In this document: one piece after another, positions 12,332-25,087 of the stretch | How the letters are laid out: every line of letters starts with the position of its first letter | How positions within the stretch are numbered: position 1 is the stretch's first letter | NCBI GenBank assembly: GCA_008933995.1 | Contig: WARS01000090.1 | Coordinates: 1,063,501 to 1,127,500, forward strand | Origin: Datnioides undecimradiatus | Taxonomy: Eukaryota > Chordata > Actinopteri > Lobotiformes > Datnioididae | Direction: 5' to 3' | Length of the DNA stretch: 64,000 nucleotides | Position numbers and translations under genes: made by a program | Notes under the pieces: generated by a model | What the model saw: only the letters and a program-made list of their open reading frames with translations | Told to the model about the DNA's origin: nothing | Databases searched by the model: none

Positions 12332-14628
12332 GTATACAACACTCAAACTTCCCAGAATCAGTCAGCACTGAGCCAAAGAAACAAGTCACAGGTTGCAAAT
12401 CATAATATGCAACGAGGATATTGTAATGCACGAGCAGAAGCGGGACCACGGCTATAAAAAAACCCATTTGGCCTACATATAGAACAAGCGATACCAGTGT
12501 AGAGCACGAGTAATCAGCACGCTTGTTCCTTCTTTCCATTAACTCTATGACAGTGGTTCCACTAGACGCCAATCAGTTAATTGTGTATGGTATATATTTA
12601 GAGCTCTGTCTATTTCACACGGAATTTAAAGTGGAGCGTCTCAGCTCAGCTCCGTGAGGGATGTCACTCTGAATCCAGAAAGCAGAAAACTCTTCGCGTC
12701 TCTCGTAAGAGGGGCCATGAATTATAGCAGCTCTCGCTTTCTGTCAGATCTGTGTGAAGTTCTCGCAGAAATATACATAAAGCTATCCGCAGAGTTGAGG
12801 AAGGGGGAGAAGAGGAGGCGGCGCGTGTCGCAGTCCGGCCTCTTGACCTCTCACGTTCACACCGTGAACCTCACCGATGACTTGTCCTTGAATCTGAAGT
12901 GTGAAGTCTACCCGTCTGGTTTGCTCTCTGCAGCTTAGGACAAATAGCTTTCAGTTATTTACCCACTTGCAACAAATCTCTTTTTCATTTTTTAAATTAA
13001 TTTATTTATTTTTTTTGTCTGTCTGGCCCGGACAGGTGTTAAAACAAGCTGTCCATTAATCACGGGGCCGGTGTTTCGATCTCCGGCTCCTCCTGCCCAC
13101 ATGCCGGAGCGTTTTTGAGCAAGACGCAGACTGCAATATGGATGGGCGTGAGAGAGGCAGAGTCGCCGTGAAGCACTTTGTTCTGCTGAGTTTGAAAAGC
13201 GCCAGAGAAGCGTGGTCCGTTTTTTTAACTCAAACGTTTGCAGACTTGTGTCTCTGATCTGCTTACAGCTTGACACATTGGCCGAGGCTGCCCAATTTAG
13301 CTGAACGTAAGTGAACACGTCCTCATAATTGTTTAAACAATCAATTTTTGATTTCCTTCCTGCCGTCAAGTAATCCAACGGGCCTGCCAACAATATTTGA
13401 AAGGAAGGACTCGATGTCCCTGGTTCAGTATCTCCGGCAGGCCTCTTTACCGGCTACGTACGAGAATCTGGCTCTGATCCGCTGACTCCAACCGGCAGCG
13501 ACGACCTCACGGCGACCTCAACCACCTACACATGAGCCGTGCACTGGCGAAGCTTCAACATAGCCCGTAGGTGCTTTGGGAGGCTAAATTCAGGGCAGGC
13601 CTTTTCAGAATTAGTAAAATATTCAGACTTTTATTAAGTTTTCTTAATAGTCATAGTCAGTATATTTACAAGTACTACGTCCTTTTGCTGTGGACCGCTC
13701 ACATTCACAATCACACGGGATAAGAAACTTATATGTGTGAATTAACCCCTACATCAGTGGTACCTTTTACCTGTGTGATCTGCTTTTGACCGTTTGTGAA
13801 CAGTCCTCAGACAAACAAATACTAATTTGTGAGACCTGGAAATGTAAAATTGTTTTGAAATACACAATTGTGTAACAAATAGGGCGAGTCTGAGCATGAA
13901 CATCATCTAATGAGGCCATAAAATACATGTGATGAGCATGTCTGGAGGTCCAATCCCGTTGTTTTGGAGCCATAGCCCTGTATGATATGGTCTAATGTCT
14001 CTATTTTGACTTGTTGTTGTTCTAAGATGAGCCGAGACTAGCTGTAGGACAGAATCCGGCTCTTTTATATTTTGACATGTTTACTGAAAACAGGCTGTAG
14101 CTCACTAATTGTGTCCTCACTCCCGATGTGTCAGGTGCCGACTCGCCCACCCGCCCGCTCTGTCACCCGTGCCCTAACTCGCACACGTCGTCTCCACCCC
14201 GAAACTGCTTCTCTTTCAATTTCCTCACCTCCGTTTGGCAGCGCTGCCGCATTTGTTGATTGAGAGACCTTTGGAGGTTGTAAAGGCTGCGTCAATCCCT
14301 CCGCTCCCCCTTCGCCTCCCCCCGTTCTCCTGCTCTCTTCACTGTCACTTGCTTGGCTACATACTAACTTGCTGTGGGAGGATAATTAGTCAAAGTGATT
14401 TCCCACATCCCCACATCCCCACCTTCCCCCTCCTCTTGCCTCATCCCCTTTCGCTTGCATCTGCTTAGAGCAGCTTGGCATGGGAGTCATGAAAATCTCC
14501 TCACCCGCGTCTCTCCCTGTTTGACATGAGAATATACACACACCAGATGCAATAGGCACAGTGAATATATAGTTTGCATATGCTCATTGCGAAGCGACGC
14601 AGTGAAGCGGACACAATGGAGGAAAATA

Positions 14629-15355
14629 GGCCGATCAGCCACAACATTAAAACCACCGACAATAGCATTGATCATCTCGTTACAGTGCAACGTTCTGCTG
14701 GGAAACATTGTGTCCCGCGGCTAACGTGAACACCAATAGACATGCACCGTCTATGAAAACACTGTTTCAGCCCAATTGCTGCCCTCAATGGCAACGGCAG
14801 TCCCCAGTGGTAGCGGCCCTGCTGCACCACCAATACTACTTGGGTACTACTGCTAGGTATGGCCCTAGGAGCGTGGCAAAGACCTCAAGGGGCCAGCCTG
14901 GCTTCCAAATCCTAATGTGATTGAGCCTCTTTGGGACTTGACAGAACAGGTCCAATCATAGCAGCCCCAGTTTGCAAGTTTGCAGGACTCAAGGGGTCTG
15001 CAGCAAACGCTTTGGTGCCAGCCACCACGGGGCACCACCAGAGGTTCTGTGGTCTTGCCTCCATGGGTTAAGTGTTGGCCAAGCGTCGTGGGGTCTCCAT
15101 GGGTCGGACTTGCTCCGGCGTGTCCCACAGAAGCTCGATCAGATTGGGATCTGGGGAACTTGGAGGCCGGGTTGATGCTTTGTCAGTTTTTTTTGGGGGG
15201 GGGGTGTTTTGGGTGCATTGTCACAGGTCATAGGTGAGGTGCGCATGTCAAGTGGCATCTACATGAACCCCAGGACCCAAAGCAGAGCGTTGCACTGAAA
15301 TGAGACGATCACTTCACCTGTCAGTGGGTTTTTATGCCGCAGCTGATCGGTTGTG
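14629..15355 (+). mobile_element. Degenerate, internally deleted Tc1-like element
   Basis: The left end ggccgatcagccacaacatt (then aaaacc) and the right end gggtttttatgccgc (then agctgatcgg) are inverted copies of the known teleost Tc1-like terminus, and TA dinucleotides flank both (14627-14628 and 15356-15357). Inside, a + strand remnant reads W-L-P-N-P-N-V-I-E-P-L-W-D-L, the decayed N-P-I-E-x-L-W-D block near the C-terminus of a Tc1/mariner transposase. Stops and frame breaks are frequent and most of the transposase is missing, so it is dead. A T8/G10 tract lies at 15187-15204. Confidence 0.8.
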
Positions 15356-16035
15356 TATGCGCCTCACAAAATGTCAACGATGTCCTACCTCGCTATGTTT
15401 TTACTGTCACCCTCGCAGGTGTAGCAAAGTCTTTAGCTTTAGCTTATTTAAGCAACAACAGGCGATGTATTATTTACAGAGGCGACTTGTTTGTGAAGCC
15501 TTGACTTGTAGCTGAAATGTTTTTTGCGCTGTTAAACACAATGAAGACTAAGAAAACAAATGAGGAATTCAAAGAACAACTCTCTTGTTAGCAAAATGAA
15601 AGAGAATCGTTGATTTGGCAGCAGCGATAATCTGTATGGGGTAAAAGATGAAGCGACTCTGCGCTTTTTAAATGCAGGCCTACACTTCACCCTTCAGGGA
15701 AAGAGTAAATAAATATAATTAGAAAATAAATTAATATAAACAAACAGAGTCACATTTTTTGTTATCCGCTAATAAACGACTGTTTACACATTATGCGTGG
15801 TTGCTCATGCTTAAAATGGAAAAAGTCCAGCTTGAACCACTGAAATAAGTTTTACGCCTCATTAAAATCCAGCTGTAAGCTATAGAGTAAACGGATTTGT
15901 CATTGTGCTTTGTCAGACAATGCAGGTGTTTATGGAGAAAGAAGGACTTTAGTATGTATACGAGTGAGAGTGTTGATGCATTGAAGAGCGTACGCGGGCA
16001 GAATGCAAACTCAGAACTGTTTATATGGGCCACTT

Positions 16036-16152
16036 GGGGTTAAGACACCGATGGTGACTGCAACGACCTCGGTTCGGGTCTGGTTGAGGACCTTTGTTAC
16101 AAGTCAGCCCTCACATCTTTCTCCCCTCTTTCACTGCCCTCTCTCTACTTTC
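16036..16152 (+). repeat. SINE-like fragment
   Basis: Contains ggttcgggtctgg, a B-box-like motif, followed by gaggacctttgttacaag and a C/T-rich tctttctcccctctttcact stretch, a layout seen in common fish SINE copies. No A box is convincing. Assigned by resemblance only. Confidence 0.4.
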
Positions 16153-17939
16153 CAATTGCGTATATTCCTCTGAACCGGAGCGTAAAGGTTTAGAGCATTT
16201 AAACTGTAAAACTACATTTTGTCTGCTGCACTTGCTGCAAACGGTATCGCAAATGGTTTTACTACAAGACGTCTGCCTCTGCCCAGGCGTTGTGAAATTA
16301 CACTGAAAGCTTCATTATTCGCTATTGTTCATTAGTTTGTGCTGTCAAATGGGGGCATAACTCCATTTCAAGCTTAAAGACAGACATTATCACAAACTGT
16401 ACCTCCAATGGACACGGTGCAACATTTGCATTCATTTAAAATCATGTTTTTGAGCCCATAAATCCAATATTTTCTCTCTTTTTGCTCTATTTTGGCCTCC
16501 ACCAGCTCCTGACAGATATAGCTGGGTCTTTAGCTCTACTGGGTTCACCTGCCAGATGCTAACATTGCTGAGCAGGTAGAATATAATACATTAGTTTGAA
16601 AGAAAACACATCTTTGCTGAGAATCAGCTACTAACGGCCTGGACTGGTGATAATTCGTTGACCCTTCTCGTGAAACTCCATTTGTCATATTAAAACTTTG
16701 ATGATTTTAGCCTTAAAGCAGCGCCACCATAACCCCTCGAGATGTCAAACACGGGGACAATTTCTTCAGAGAAATAAAAGTAGGTCCAATAAAACCTGGG
16801 GAATTGTTTCTGGAGAGACACTTTGCTGTTGAATTTTTCAAATATAATTTTCAGCACTGTGAGCACCGCAAATGAAACTCCATTCACCTCAGTTATATCT
16901 GAGCGGAGGCAGAAATCTCAGAGACCGATATCTCTGTCGGACAAATAAAAACCAGAACGAGGCGAACGGCCAGAAACCACTTGCGGCAAAATACTGAAAA
17001 TATATCATGCTGTTTTAAGGTTTTTTTTTTGCTATTTAAAAGAAGCCGGCCTTTGATTTTGACTTTATTCACTGACCAAGAGACTGAATTTAGCCGAAAC
17101 CAGCTGAAACAGGGAGCTCTGAAACCTCAGTGGAGCAATCGTGGGAGCAAATTAAGACACTTGAGGGTTTTCGCTTTTTCTGGGCGGTTAGTTCCATTAC
17201 ACAGAGGTTTCCCATACACTCTCCGCCCCTTTCAGCGTGGCATGGTAAAATCTCAGCAATCCAGTAATTTACTGGCCAGTGAACAATGGCTGCATTGAGA
17301 CCGCCCGCTTCGCTTCGGCTCCTCTCCTCATCTCCCCATCCCATTCACCGGCTTGTTACAAGCAAGGTGCATTTCTGTAGTGCAGGAAAAACCTGCGCCG
17401 GGCACATCTTTCTTTATGACTCCATTCTTTACTTGGTTTTCATTGTATATACGGTATGTGTGTGTCAAAAATCTCTGTAAGGTCTTTGCAGTAATGGGTA
17501 GCCGTGTGGGAAGGCAGACAATGCTTGCATCCCTAAACATCCTTAAGCCTTGTTACTCCCCTGCAGTCTTCGAACCTCATTTAAATTCTAATCTAATTTA
17601 AGGGATTGGAATAAAGAACATGTACATGCAGCAGGTGTGCATGGCATGTATGTGTGCAAGCGTGCGTGTGTGTGTGAAACCGTGAGAGAGTTTGTCTCCC
17701 ACTTGTCGTCACACTGCTGCTGGTAAAAAGGATCACCGAGGTACTACGAAATAAATCAATGTGTGAAAACAAACCCGGAGAAAAATCCTTTCGCAAACGC
17801 ACGTTCGCATCATTTGTTTCGGGGCAAACGCGGCATTTGATCGCAGGATGCCTTGCGTCACACAGAATGGTAAATCTGATCAATTTGTTAAGACGGCGTG
17901 TGAATAAACACTCACTGGCACCTGGTTGTCTCGCTGCAG

Positions 17940-18013
17940 CTCTACAGCTCCGTGGAGTTTGGGAGGAGGTGGCAGCTGGTGCATGAGAGGGTGGCTCCCA
18001 ATCGTTTCTACTG
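17940..18013 (+). CDS. sorcs1: sorcs1 exon 2 of window: VPS10 propeller
   Basis: Seventy-four nt, phase 0 in and 2 out, encoding LYSSVEFGRRWQLVHERVAP then NRFY and the first two bases of a Trp codon. The S-x-x-F-G-R-R-W pattern is a degenerate Asp box. The acceptor is tcgctgcag and the donor tactg|gtaagt. The intron before it (8607 bp) is the longest complete intron in the window. The frame is confirmed by the join to exon 3 (TG+G = Trp). Confidence 0.95.
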
Positions 18014-21000
18014 GTAAGTACAGAGATGTGGTCGCTGTAAAGACAAGTTGGGGGAAATAAAAGAAACTGGAACTGAAGAAAAAAACATGCATTACACTGT
18101 AGTAGTCCTATTCAGGTGAGGAGGAAGTGAAAAAAGTAATTTTCCTGCATCTACTTCCCCAATAAACTCAATTGTAGGCCTATACCGGTGAACTACATTG
18201 TATTAAAGAAGTTAAAGCTCAAAAATACTTACTTTACTAGATGTTATTTCTACATGCTAATTCCATAAAATTGTACAGTTTCTTGCTGTTTCAGTCCTCA
18301 ATTTCAAAAATCTCGAAAAGCCAAATGCAGATTATAATCTTTAGGAGAAAAAAAAAGCCCACATTTTATAAAATTTTACGAAAGTAATAATCCTGATAGG
18401 TTAAATTTCATTATGTTCAGTGATAGTGAGCAGCTGCATTGTTGTGCATGCATTTACACAGTGACAAACTGTCGGTTAAACTAGCAGGTTTGCAGCTTAA
18501 GGTGAAGCTTGCAGAAAGACACCATCAGCTGTCCCGCAAATCCAAAGCCAAATCCAAGGTTATAAATATATTTTAATATGCTGTAAGCAAGCACACTTCT
18601 GAGACACACTTCCACACTCCAGTCATACCAAGATCTTTCCCTGCATCGTTTGTTTTATTATAAAAAATTTGCTATGCAATGTATTTTGTGCTCATTTTAT
18701 TTCTTTATATTGACGATGTGATTGTTCATATTGTATTCGCACTTCCTGTTGATTGTCGTTTCTCTCCCAGCTCTTCCCTACCACCTTGCTTTGTCACCAC
18801 ATCTCTTTGCTAAAGCATCTGAACATTTGTGACACACTGATGTTTCTGTGTTTTTTGAATATTAGTTTCACAGCTTGGACAACTCACAGCATTACAGTTT
18901 ATTGGCTGTGGCAGACTGAATCCGCTTGCGGACATTTGTCACATCACGTTTTACAGACCAAAAATATGACTTTCAATAACTTGGGATGTTAATGAAAATG
19001 AATAATGGAAGTTGGTTAATAAAATTGCAGTTTCAGCCTAAAACAGATTAATCATGCAGCCCCTTCAGTCAGCTATACGGGATTAAGTCCACAGTTTGAA
19101 AAATGTGGAAGACTTGCACAAAAATTCAAAAAAATTGTAAAAAATGTGAACTATCATCAGCTGTTTAAGGCAAATATATCATGTTGTCAGCTGCACCGTT
19201 GCAAAACAAAAGTTCCTTGATGAAAACGAGTTAAACTAACGCTGACCTCAAATCCAAATGAGGAAGAGTTTTGACTTTGTAAATGTCCTGGACAGACGAA
19301 GTCATCGCCTCTCTCCACAAAGTGAGGAGCAGATGAGCCGGAGAGGTTTTTAAGATTTTCATTATTCATGTGTCTGACATGCCTGATCTTCCTCCGCGGC
19401 AGACGGTTACATCATGTGACCGACAGTGTTCAGCTGTGGAGAGATGCTTCAAAATCATTTTTTGGGGTGCAATCAGAGTATTGTTTTGCTTTGAGAGGAA
19501 ATCAGCTGTAAGGTTGAAATGATTTAATGGCTCCTCTCTGCAAAGCTTTTAACACCAAATGCTGGTGTTACGTGTTAAACTGTAATTGCTGCATATTCAT
19601 TGTTTCACTTCTCTCAGATAAGAGATGTAGCCACCATTAAACTGGAACACTCAACATTACTGATCCCAGCTCTGTCACCTTTTCCCTCAGCTTAAATGGT
19701 CCGGCCACCGCGGAACAGGTGCTGTCCAAACTCGGTGGTATCTAACGTGTCTGGCCTCTATACAGTAACTAACGCGTAACAAAAAGCTTTCACCTCAACA
19801 AACTGCGGCGAAACTGTCAGGTTAGTAACGAGCTGGGCAGTCAGGAGTGAAGGGAGCCTGGAGGGCTGATGCTGCAGAAGCTGTCAAGAGTTCTATTTTG
19901 GGATGCAACACTGTGCGGTAGTCGTGGCGGTAGCCCCGGTAATGAGGCTGCAGAGGGAGCTTATGTCTGCTGTGCGTGGCCACCAAACATGCAAAGAAGA
20001 CGGGAGAGCCGTAAGCTCATTTGCGATTTGGTCAACCTGACAAAGCGGCGGCTTGCACGGCGCAGGTCGGCCGTGCGACGCGCCAAACTTGAACAAACAG
20101 CACTCTGAATTCCACCGTATGCTGCTGTAATCAGTTTGTAAGCTTGCAGCCATGAAATCTGCACAAAAAACATCTGGAGCCGCCTGTATGTGAATCTGCG
20201 GTACGGCAACGGCTTCGTTTCATGACTAAGTCCTTTTTATTCCTCATAGATCGCACAGCTGTCCAATCCCAACCGTGCATACGCTGCACGCCACTGTAGG
20301 CTGGCAGCGTTGCCTCCCATCGCTAAGCGGTGAAAGTATACAAGTTTAAACGAACCATACAACTCTGCTAACTCAAAGAGTTATTCTTTGCCTGCCTCAC
20401 ACTGTTCCCGGGTACCTGAATGGATTATTCAGTGAAAATGGAAATGCGCTTTGGATAAGTAGGCCATCCTATTCACAGTTGTGTTTCATCTGGGAAATCA
20501 CCAATACTACCAATACGTATAATGATTAGAAACTGTGGTGGTCTCTGTCTCTCACTGTGTCTGCTCCTCATCCCCCCCTCACACGGACCCCCCTTTTATT
20601 TCTTTCGCCATCTATGTGTGCGCTACCTGTCGACACATTCTCGCTTTCACTTTCCCTCCACCTCTCCGTTCTCTCTGCCTCCGTGTGTGTGCCGCCTTCG
20701 CTTCTCCTCTGATCCCCCAGTCTTTTTAATGCATATTTAATGCCGTAATGATTATATGCTATTCCATCTGTGGACATCCCTACTGTAGCGAGAAAATCAA
20801 TGGCTCTTCCTCTCCTAATGATGTCAGGAAACATCTTCCTCCATCCTTCTGGGGAGGGGGGGAGGACCTTCTGGAGGGGCTCTAAACATTTAGATCACAC
20901 TGTAAACCCGAGGTTCGTCTCCTTTACACTTTAAACCGCCGTCCACAATGAAGACAAAGGCGCTAATGCTGCTGATGTTTACCACAACTGTCATAGCGCT

Positions 21001-23315
21001 TGACTTAACCTCTCCGTGGTTATAAATTCGTCTGACATTGCAGCATACAATCTCTCAGGTCAGACAGCGGCTACGGTAGGTGGCATCCGCCCGGGGGCAA
21101 AAGACCAATGGTGATGTTCCTGAAACACATTTGTCTGCCTTTCAGGTCGAAAATGGGTTTGGACAAAGAGCCAGGCTTAATTCACCTGGAAACCAGCATC
21201 TCTGAAGGACGTGAGTAATTGAATTCCGAGTTCAGCGCTCCACTTTCTCGTGTCTTTGTACTGTATCGTGAGCTTTGTGTTAAAGCAGAGAGAGACTGGG
21301 AGTTGCGCGGACAATTCTGCCCGAGGGTAATGCGTAGGGACAGCGGAAAATGGCCGGACGCACAATGACAATGGAGAGAAAAGTAATGCATATATTAGGA
21401 TGCTTTTAAATGCAAGTGATTTGGAGAAACATCACTCATCCTCCCGAATGACAACGGGATATCGTGGGTTGACGTATAGTATTTGACTTACACACTGTCT
21501 GACATCGGGGTCCTTACAGAAAAGTATGTTTTGAGTTTTCTTTAATTATATTAGTTTATATATTATTATCTTTCCATTAAAAATCAAAAAAGTACATTTT
21601 CAGTCTGGATCTACTTTAAATGGTTCTTCTCTTCTTTGAAGTGTGTTTCAGCCCGTAAACTCGACTTTTACCGTACCCTATTCTTTATATATAGATCATC
21701 AGTGGTTGATGCAAGGGACCATCAGAGATTTAGCTCATTGTGGAGTTTAAGACTGGAGAAAACACTGGTTACAAACTAACTTCATGACGTTTGAAACGTG
21801 GGTGGTGACCAACCAGCGCATGTCCAAAAAAACCCAAAACAAAACCCATACACTGGGCTAAAAGTCAGTATATTTGATTCATAATTTCTTCTTTTGTGAG
21901 CCAACCAAAACTTCATGAAAGTAACCCTTTGATGTTTAACACTGCTTGCATGCATTCACGACAGGACTGGCCCAACTGGAGCCGAAGGGGGTCGAGGAAA
22001 CCAAAGCTGGCGCGCCATACGTGTGATTTGGCCTACCAGAAAACACACATATCATAGCATGAAGTGCTGTATTTGCAGTTTTGTTGGGTAAAAATCATCA
22101 TTTGAGCAAAGTGACACTCTGTGCAAGAAGGCTGATCGTGGCATCTATTGCATCTTAACGACATGACACAAACGGTGTTTACTTTTTGGCTTGCAGCTGA
22201 CCAATAAGTTTCAGTTTCGGACCGCCAAGGGAACGATTCTCGGCACCCTCTTGGTTTACGACAACACTTTCTGCAACCTGTACCCACATGTACCCAAACC
22301 CTCAAACTGATTTGCATTTACGCCATAGACGTGGTCCCCGGGGCTTCGGGACCGACCCCGCTTCACTTTTCCAGCAGTCGGGAAACAACAGATGAGACTT
22401 CTCTTGGTCTTGAGGAGCTGCAGGGTTTATTAAGTGACTCACTGTAACCCACACTGTACATTGACTGCCAGACTGACACTTTACTGTTAACCTTTCCCTC
22501 TGCTTCGCCGTCACTCAAGACGCTTTACACCGAGCTGCTCTTACAACAACAATAACAACACAATGGAGAGCATTGGTTGTTTCATGTTCTTTCTTCTCGG
22601 TGTGTGGTTACATTACAATAGGGAAAGAGGCTTTTTTTGAGAAATGGCTGCAGGGCTGCAAGACCAGACCTGCCTTTTAGTGTTGCCTCAGCTGACTTGT
22701 AACTTTAGCAAAGGGCTAACAAAGAACAGGAAGGAACAGGGCGTTTCTATTGGTACCGTCCACAACTTCTGTCAACGGGAAGTCAAAAATAGCCATTTTA
22801 ATGTGTAATGAACTAAACTGAACCGGGGCCGCTTGATGGAAACGCCGCTTGGGGTTTCAAAAAGCCTTTAAAGTGCCACCCTTTGTGTCAGAAACGCTCA
22901 GAACACCCTCTGCGAGGCCAACGCGATGGAGGAAAGCCAGTCATACGAACACAAATAGCAAAACATCAGTCGTTTCAGATGTTGCGGCCACGCGGCCAGA
23001 GACTTTCGCTATTGATCATGTGCGCGTGGAGGAAGCCGACACATATTTGGCAGAGGCTAACGTGTGGGGACAGGCTCTCTCCCAGCGCTGCGATTGAAGG
23101 CAAAGAAAGCAATTGGCCTCTCTGGTCATCTGTCTTCCCCTCCGCCCGGCTCCTCCCTTTACTGGGACCACTTTATTGACACGAGTAATGTAGGAAGCCA
23201 AAAGAGGCCGCCTGGCTCCGGGTGAAGGCTGCCTTTCTTCATTGGCTAATACCATCGCTGAAGCCACGGCTTGACGTGTGGGTAAATGTGTGTGTGTCTT
23301 TGTGTGTGAGAGCAG
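18014..23315. other. Introns 2 and 3 of window
   Basis: Intron 2 (18014-21145) and intron 3 (21211-23315), interrupted only by the 65-nt exon 3. No recognised repeats apart from short homopolymers. A pyrimidine-rich stretch lies at 20535-20730. Nothing coding seen. Confidence 0.65.
21146..21210 (+). CDS. sorcs1: sorcs1 exon 3 of window: VPS10 propeller
   Basis: Sixty-five nt, phase 2 in and 1 out, encoding (W)SKMGLDKEPGLIHLETSISEG. The acceptor is cctttcag and the donor ggac|gtgagt. The motif KEP-L-HLE matches the SORCS1 segment with Lys-Glu-Pro-Asp-Leu-Val-His-Leu-Glu; most other positions are relaxed. This short exon is missed by simple ORF scans and was placed by homology and splice phase. 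The TCG AAA ATG reading only works when Trp is completed by the first G. Confidence 0.92.
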
Positions 23316-23434
23316 AGGCGCTGTATGTCACCTGCAAGCTGCAGAACTGCACAGATGCCAACAAGGGCAAACCATTCCCCGGCTACATTGACCCCAATTC
23401 TCTGGTGGTGCAAGATGAGTATGTGTTTGTCCAG
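23316..23434 (+). CDS. sorcs1: sorcs1 exon 4 of window: VPS10 propeller, disulfide pair
   Basis: One hundred nineteen nt, phase 1 in and 0 out, encoding (Q)ALYVTCKLQNCTDANKG and onward to QDEYVFVQ. It contributes two closely spaced cysteines (residues 106 and 111), a likely local disulfide, and the N-C-T sequon at 110. The stretch PGYIDPNSLVVQDEYVFVQ is one of the strongest pointers to SORCS1. The acceptor is ambiguous: GAGCAG before the exon is a NAGNAG-type pair. The downstream AG (23314-23315) is chosen because it gives the same length as mammalian SORCS1. Only 197 bp separate it from exon 5. Confidence 0.92.
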
Positions 23435-23631
23435 GTAGGTGATTGTCCAGTTTTCTCAGTGAAAAGCATTAGAGCAGTGTATGAGGCAGAGAGTGCGAGG
23501 ATTTTGTTGGAAATCTCTCAAGGTCATTCTTAGAAAAGTGCCATTTAGTGCAGTTTTGTGAAAAATGCTTTATCTGGGTTTTTTTTATGTGTCTCCAAAA
23601 TGTTTTCACTCAACGGTTTCATCACCTCAAG

Positions 23632-23721
23632 GTGTCAACCGCGGGGAGGCCAATCTACTATGTGTCTGCTAAAAGAGACGTCTTCACACCCATGAAGCTG
23701 CCCAAGTACACCCTGCCCAAG
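23632..23721 (+). CDS. sorcs1: sorcs1 exon 5 of window: VPS10 propeller
   Basis: Ninety nt, symmetric phase 0/0, so skipping would keep the frame. It encodes VSTAGRPIYYVSAKRDVFTP then MKLPKYTLPK. The acceptor is cacctcaag with a weak polypyrimidine tract, and the donor is cccaag|gtaaca. The G-R-P-x-Y-Y-V-S and KLPKY-LPK motifs are typical of SorCS1 and SorCS3 propellers. Confidence 0.95.
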
Positions 23722-24847
23722 GTAACAAGTACACCGCCTGATTAAAATTAAACGAGCACAAACTCATGAGATCTCGGCGATTGACAAATAATTAACCAAT
23801 CCTCGGCAGGAGTCTGCGTCTTATCCAGGGCCGTCAACAGCGTGCGAGGCAAAAACCCCAAAATTTGGTTGCTATGAGCTGCGGTTCGTCAAAGTGTCCT
23901 GCATTCAGAGGCGCTTAATATGCTTCCAGCTCTGTTTGCCATGTGGGCTAAAGTTGCAGTTCGTTGCCGGCTCTGCGTGACACCCTCTTTGCTATTTATG
24001 GGCGAATCAAGGCCAGAAGTAACTCTCGCAGTGTTTCCTGAATTGTTATTCCGTGCTGCTCCGTGTGCGCGTGGCCTCGCTTGTCACGTCCCCATTGACA
24101 ATTAAACATGTTTTATTCAATCAAGCCCTAGGCGCACCGGTTGATGTCGGCTCACTGCAAGGTGTTATTGGCACAGTCAGAGGTAGATGAAGCACACAAC
24201 CAAACAGCATGGCCCCAGCTGCATAATCTCTGCCCAATAAGCCTGACATAGTGTTAATGACTGTAGTATCCTTTCAGTTAAAACACGGGAATACAGAAGA
24301 TGGAACAACTCTGATTATTGAATCTGATTAAGCGCAGCGGGAGTGTCAGAGCGATATACAGTATAAAAGTTTGCACGTGTGTGCTTTTGATTGTAAACTA
24401 TAGTTTTCACAAATGTCAACCATGAATTAGTGCATTCAGGTACGCTGCTTGTTTATTGTTGTTGGGTAAATTAAAATGGACATTTTGAGAATTTGTTTCC
24501 TAGGTTTTTTTGCCTTTTATTCAAAGAACAAGTACTATGTTTAGATGTTTACTACGCTTTTAAGTACAACATATAGGTTTTTATGTTGCTCTTGCAGATT
24601 AACCTTCTTCTCAGTGTCAAACATACCAAATGACTCCCTTTTAATAAGAAACTTTGTTGTTGCAACAATGATTATATATAGAAGATAGAAGTAGGAAGTA
24701 AGAAACACTTTTCTTTAGCAGAAAAGTAATGTAAAAACAAGATTAGGCACACTTTCATATAAATACGTAAAACGATATAAACAAGACTATTATTCAATCA
24801 CGTATCGCTGTAAACCCATACTGGTGTTACCTTTGCCTCTCTGCCAG
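23722..24847. other. Intron 5 of window
   Basis: 1126 bp of ordinary intron, AT-rich in its second half (24400-24800). No repeat recognised. Confidence 0.65.
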
Positions 24848-25027
24848 GACCTGCACGTGATCAGCACGGATGAAAACCGTGTCGTGGCAGCCGTGCAGGA
24901 GTGGAACCAGAACGAAACGTACAACCTGTACGTGTCGGACACGTCGGGGGTCTTCTACACCCTGGCTCTGGAGAACGTGGTCAGCAGCATGGGGCCCGAG
25001 GGTAACGTCATGGTGGACCTTTACGAG
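24848..25027 (+). CDS. sorcs1: sorcs1 exon 6 of window: VPS10 propeller
   Basis: One hundred eighty nt, phase 0/0, 60 codons beginning DLHVISTDENRVVAAVQEWN and ending MVDLYE. It carries the Q-N-E-T glycosylation sequon at 191 and the Y-N-L-Y-V-S-D-T-x-G-V-F-Y-T-L blade turn. The sequence is nearly invariant among SorCS1 and SorCS3 proteins, so identification is secure. GC content rises sharply over the exon. The minus-strand copy of a mobile element begins about 60 bp after its donor (gag|gtaaac). Confidence 0.97.
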
Positions 25028-25087
25028 GTAAACAAACATCAGCCCGGTGGTGAATGATGATGTGAAACGTGTGCTTTAAAAGCTGTT

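Larger units (their letters stand above)
9333..17939. other. Intron 1 of window (8607 bp)
   Basis: Longest complete intron. It holds the GT and CA tracts (11109, 11229), the TA tract (12288), the Tc1-like element (14629-15355) and a SINE-like fragment (16036). Pyrimidine-rich stretches occur at 14150-14470. Nothing coding is seen. Confidence 0.7.

Noticed and set aside
23222..23533. Open frame of 103 codons taken as a complete small gene
   Set aside because: Its centre is exon 4 of the receptor; both flanks are intron beyond clear splice sites.
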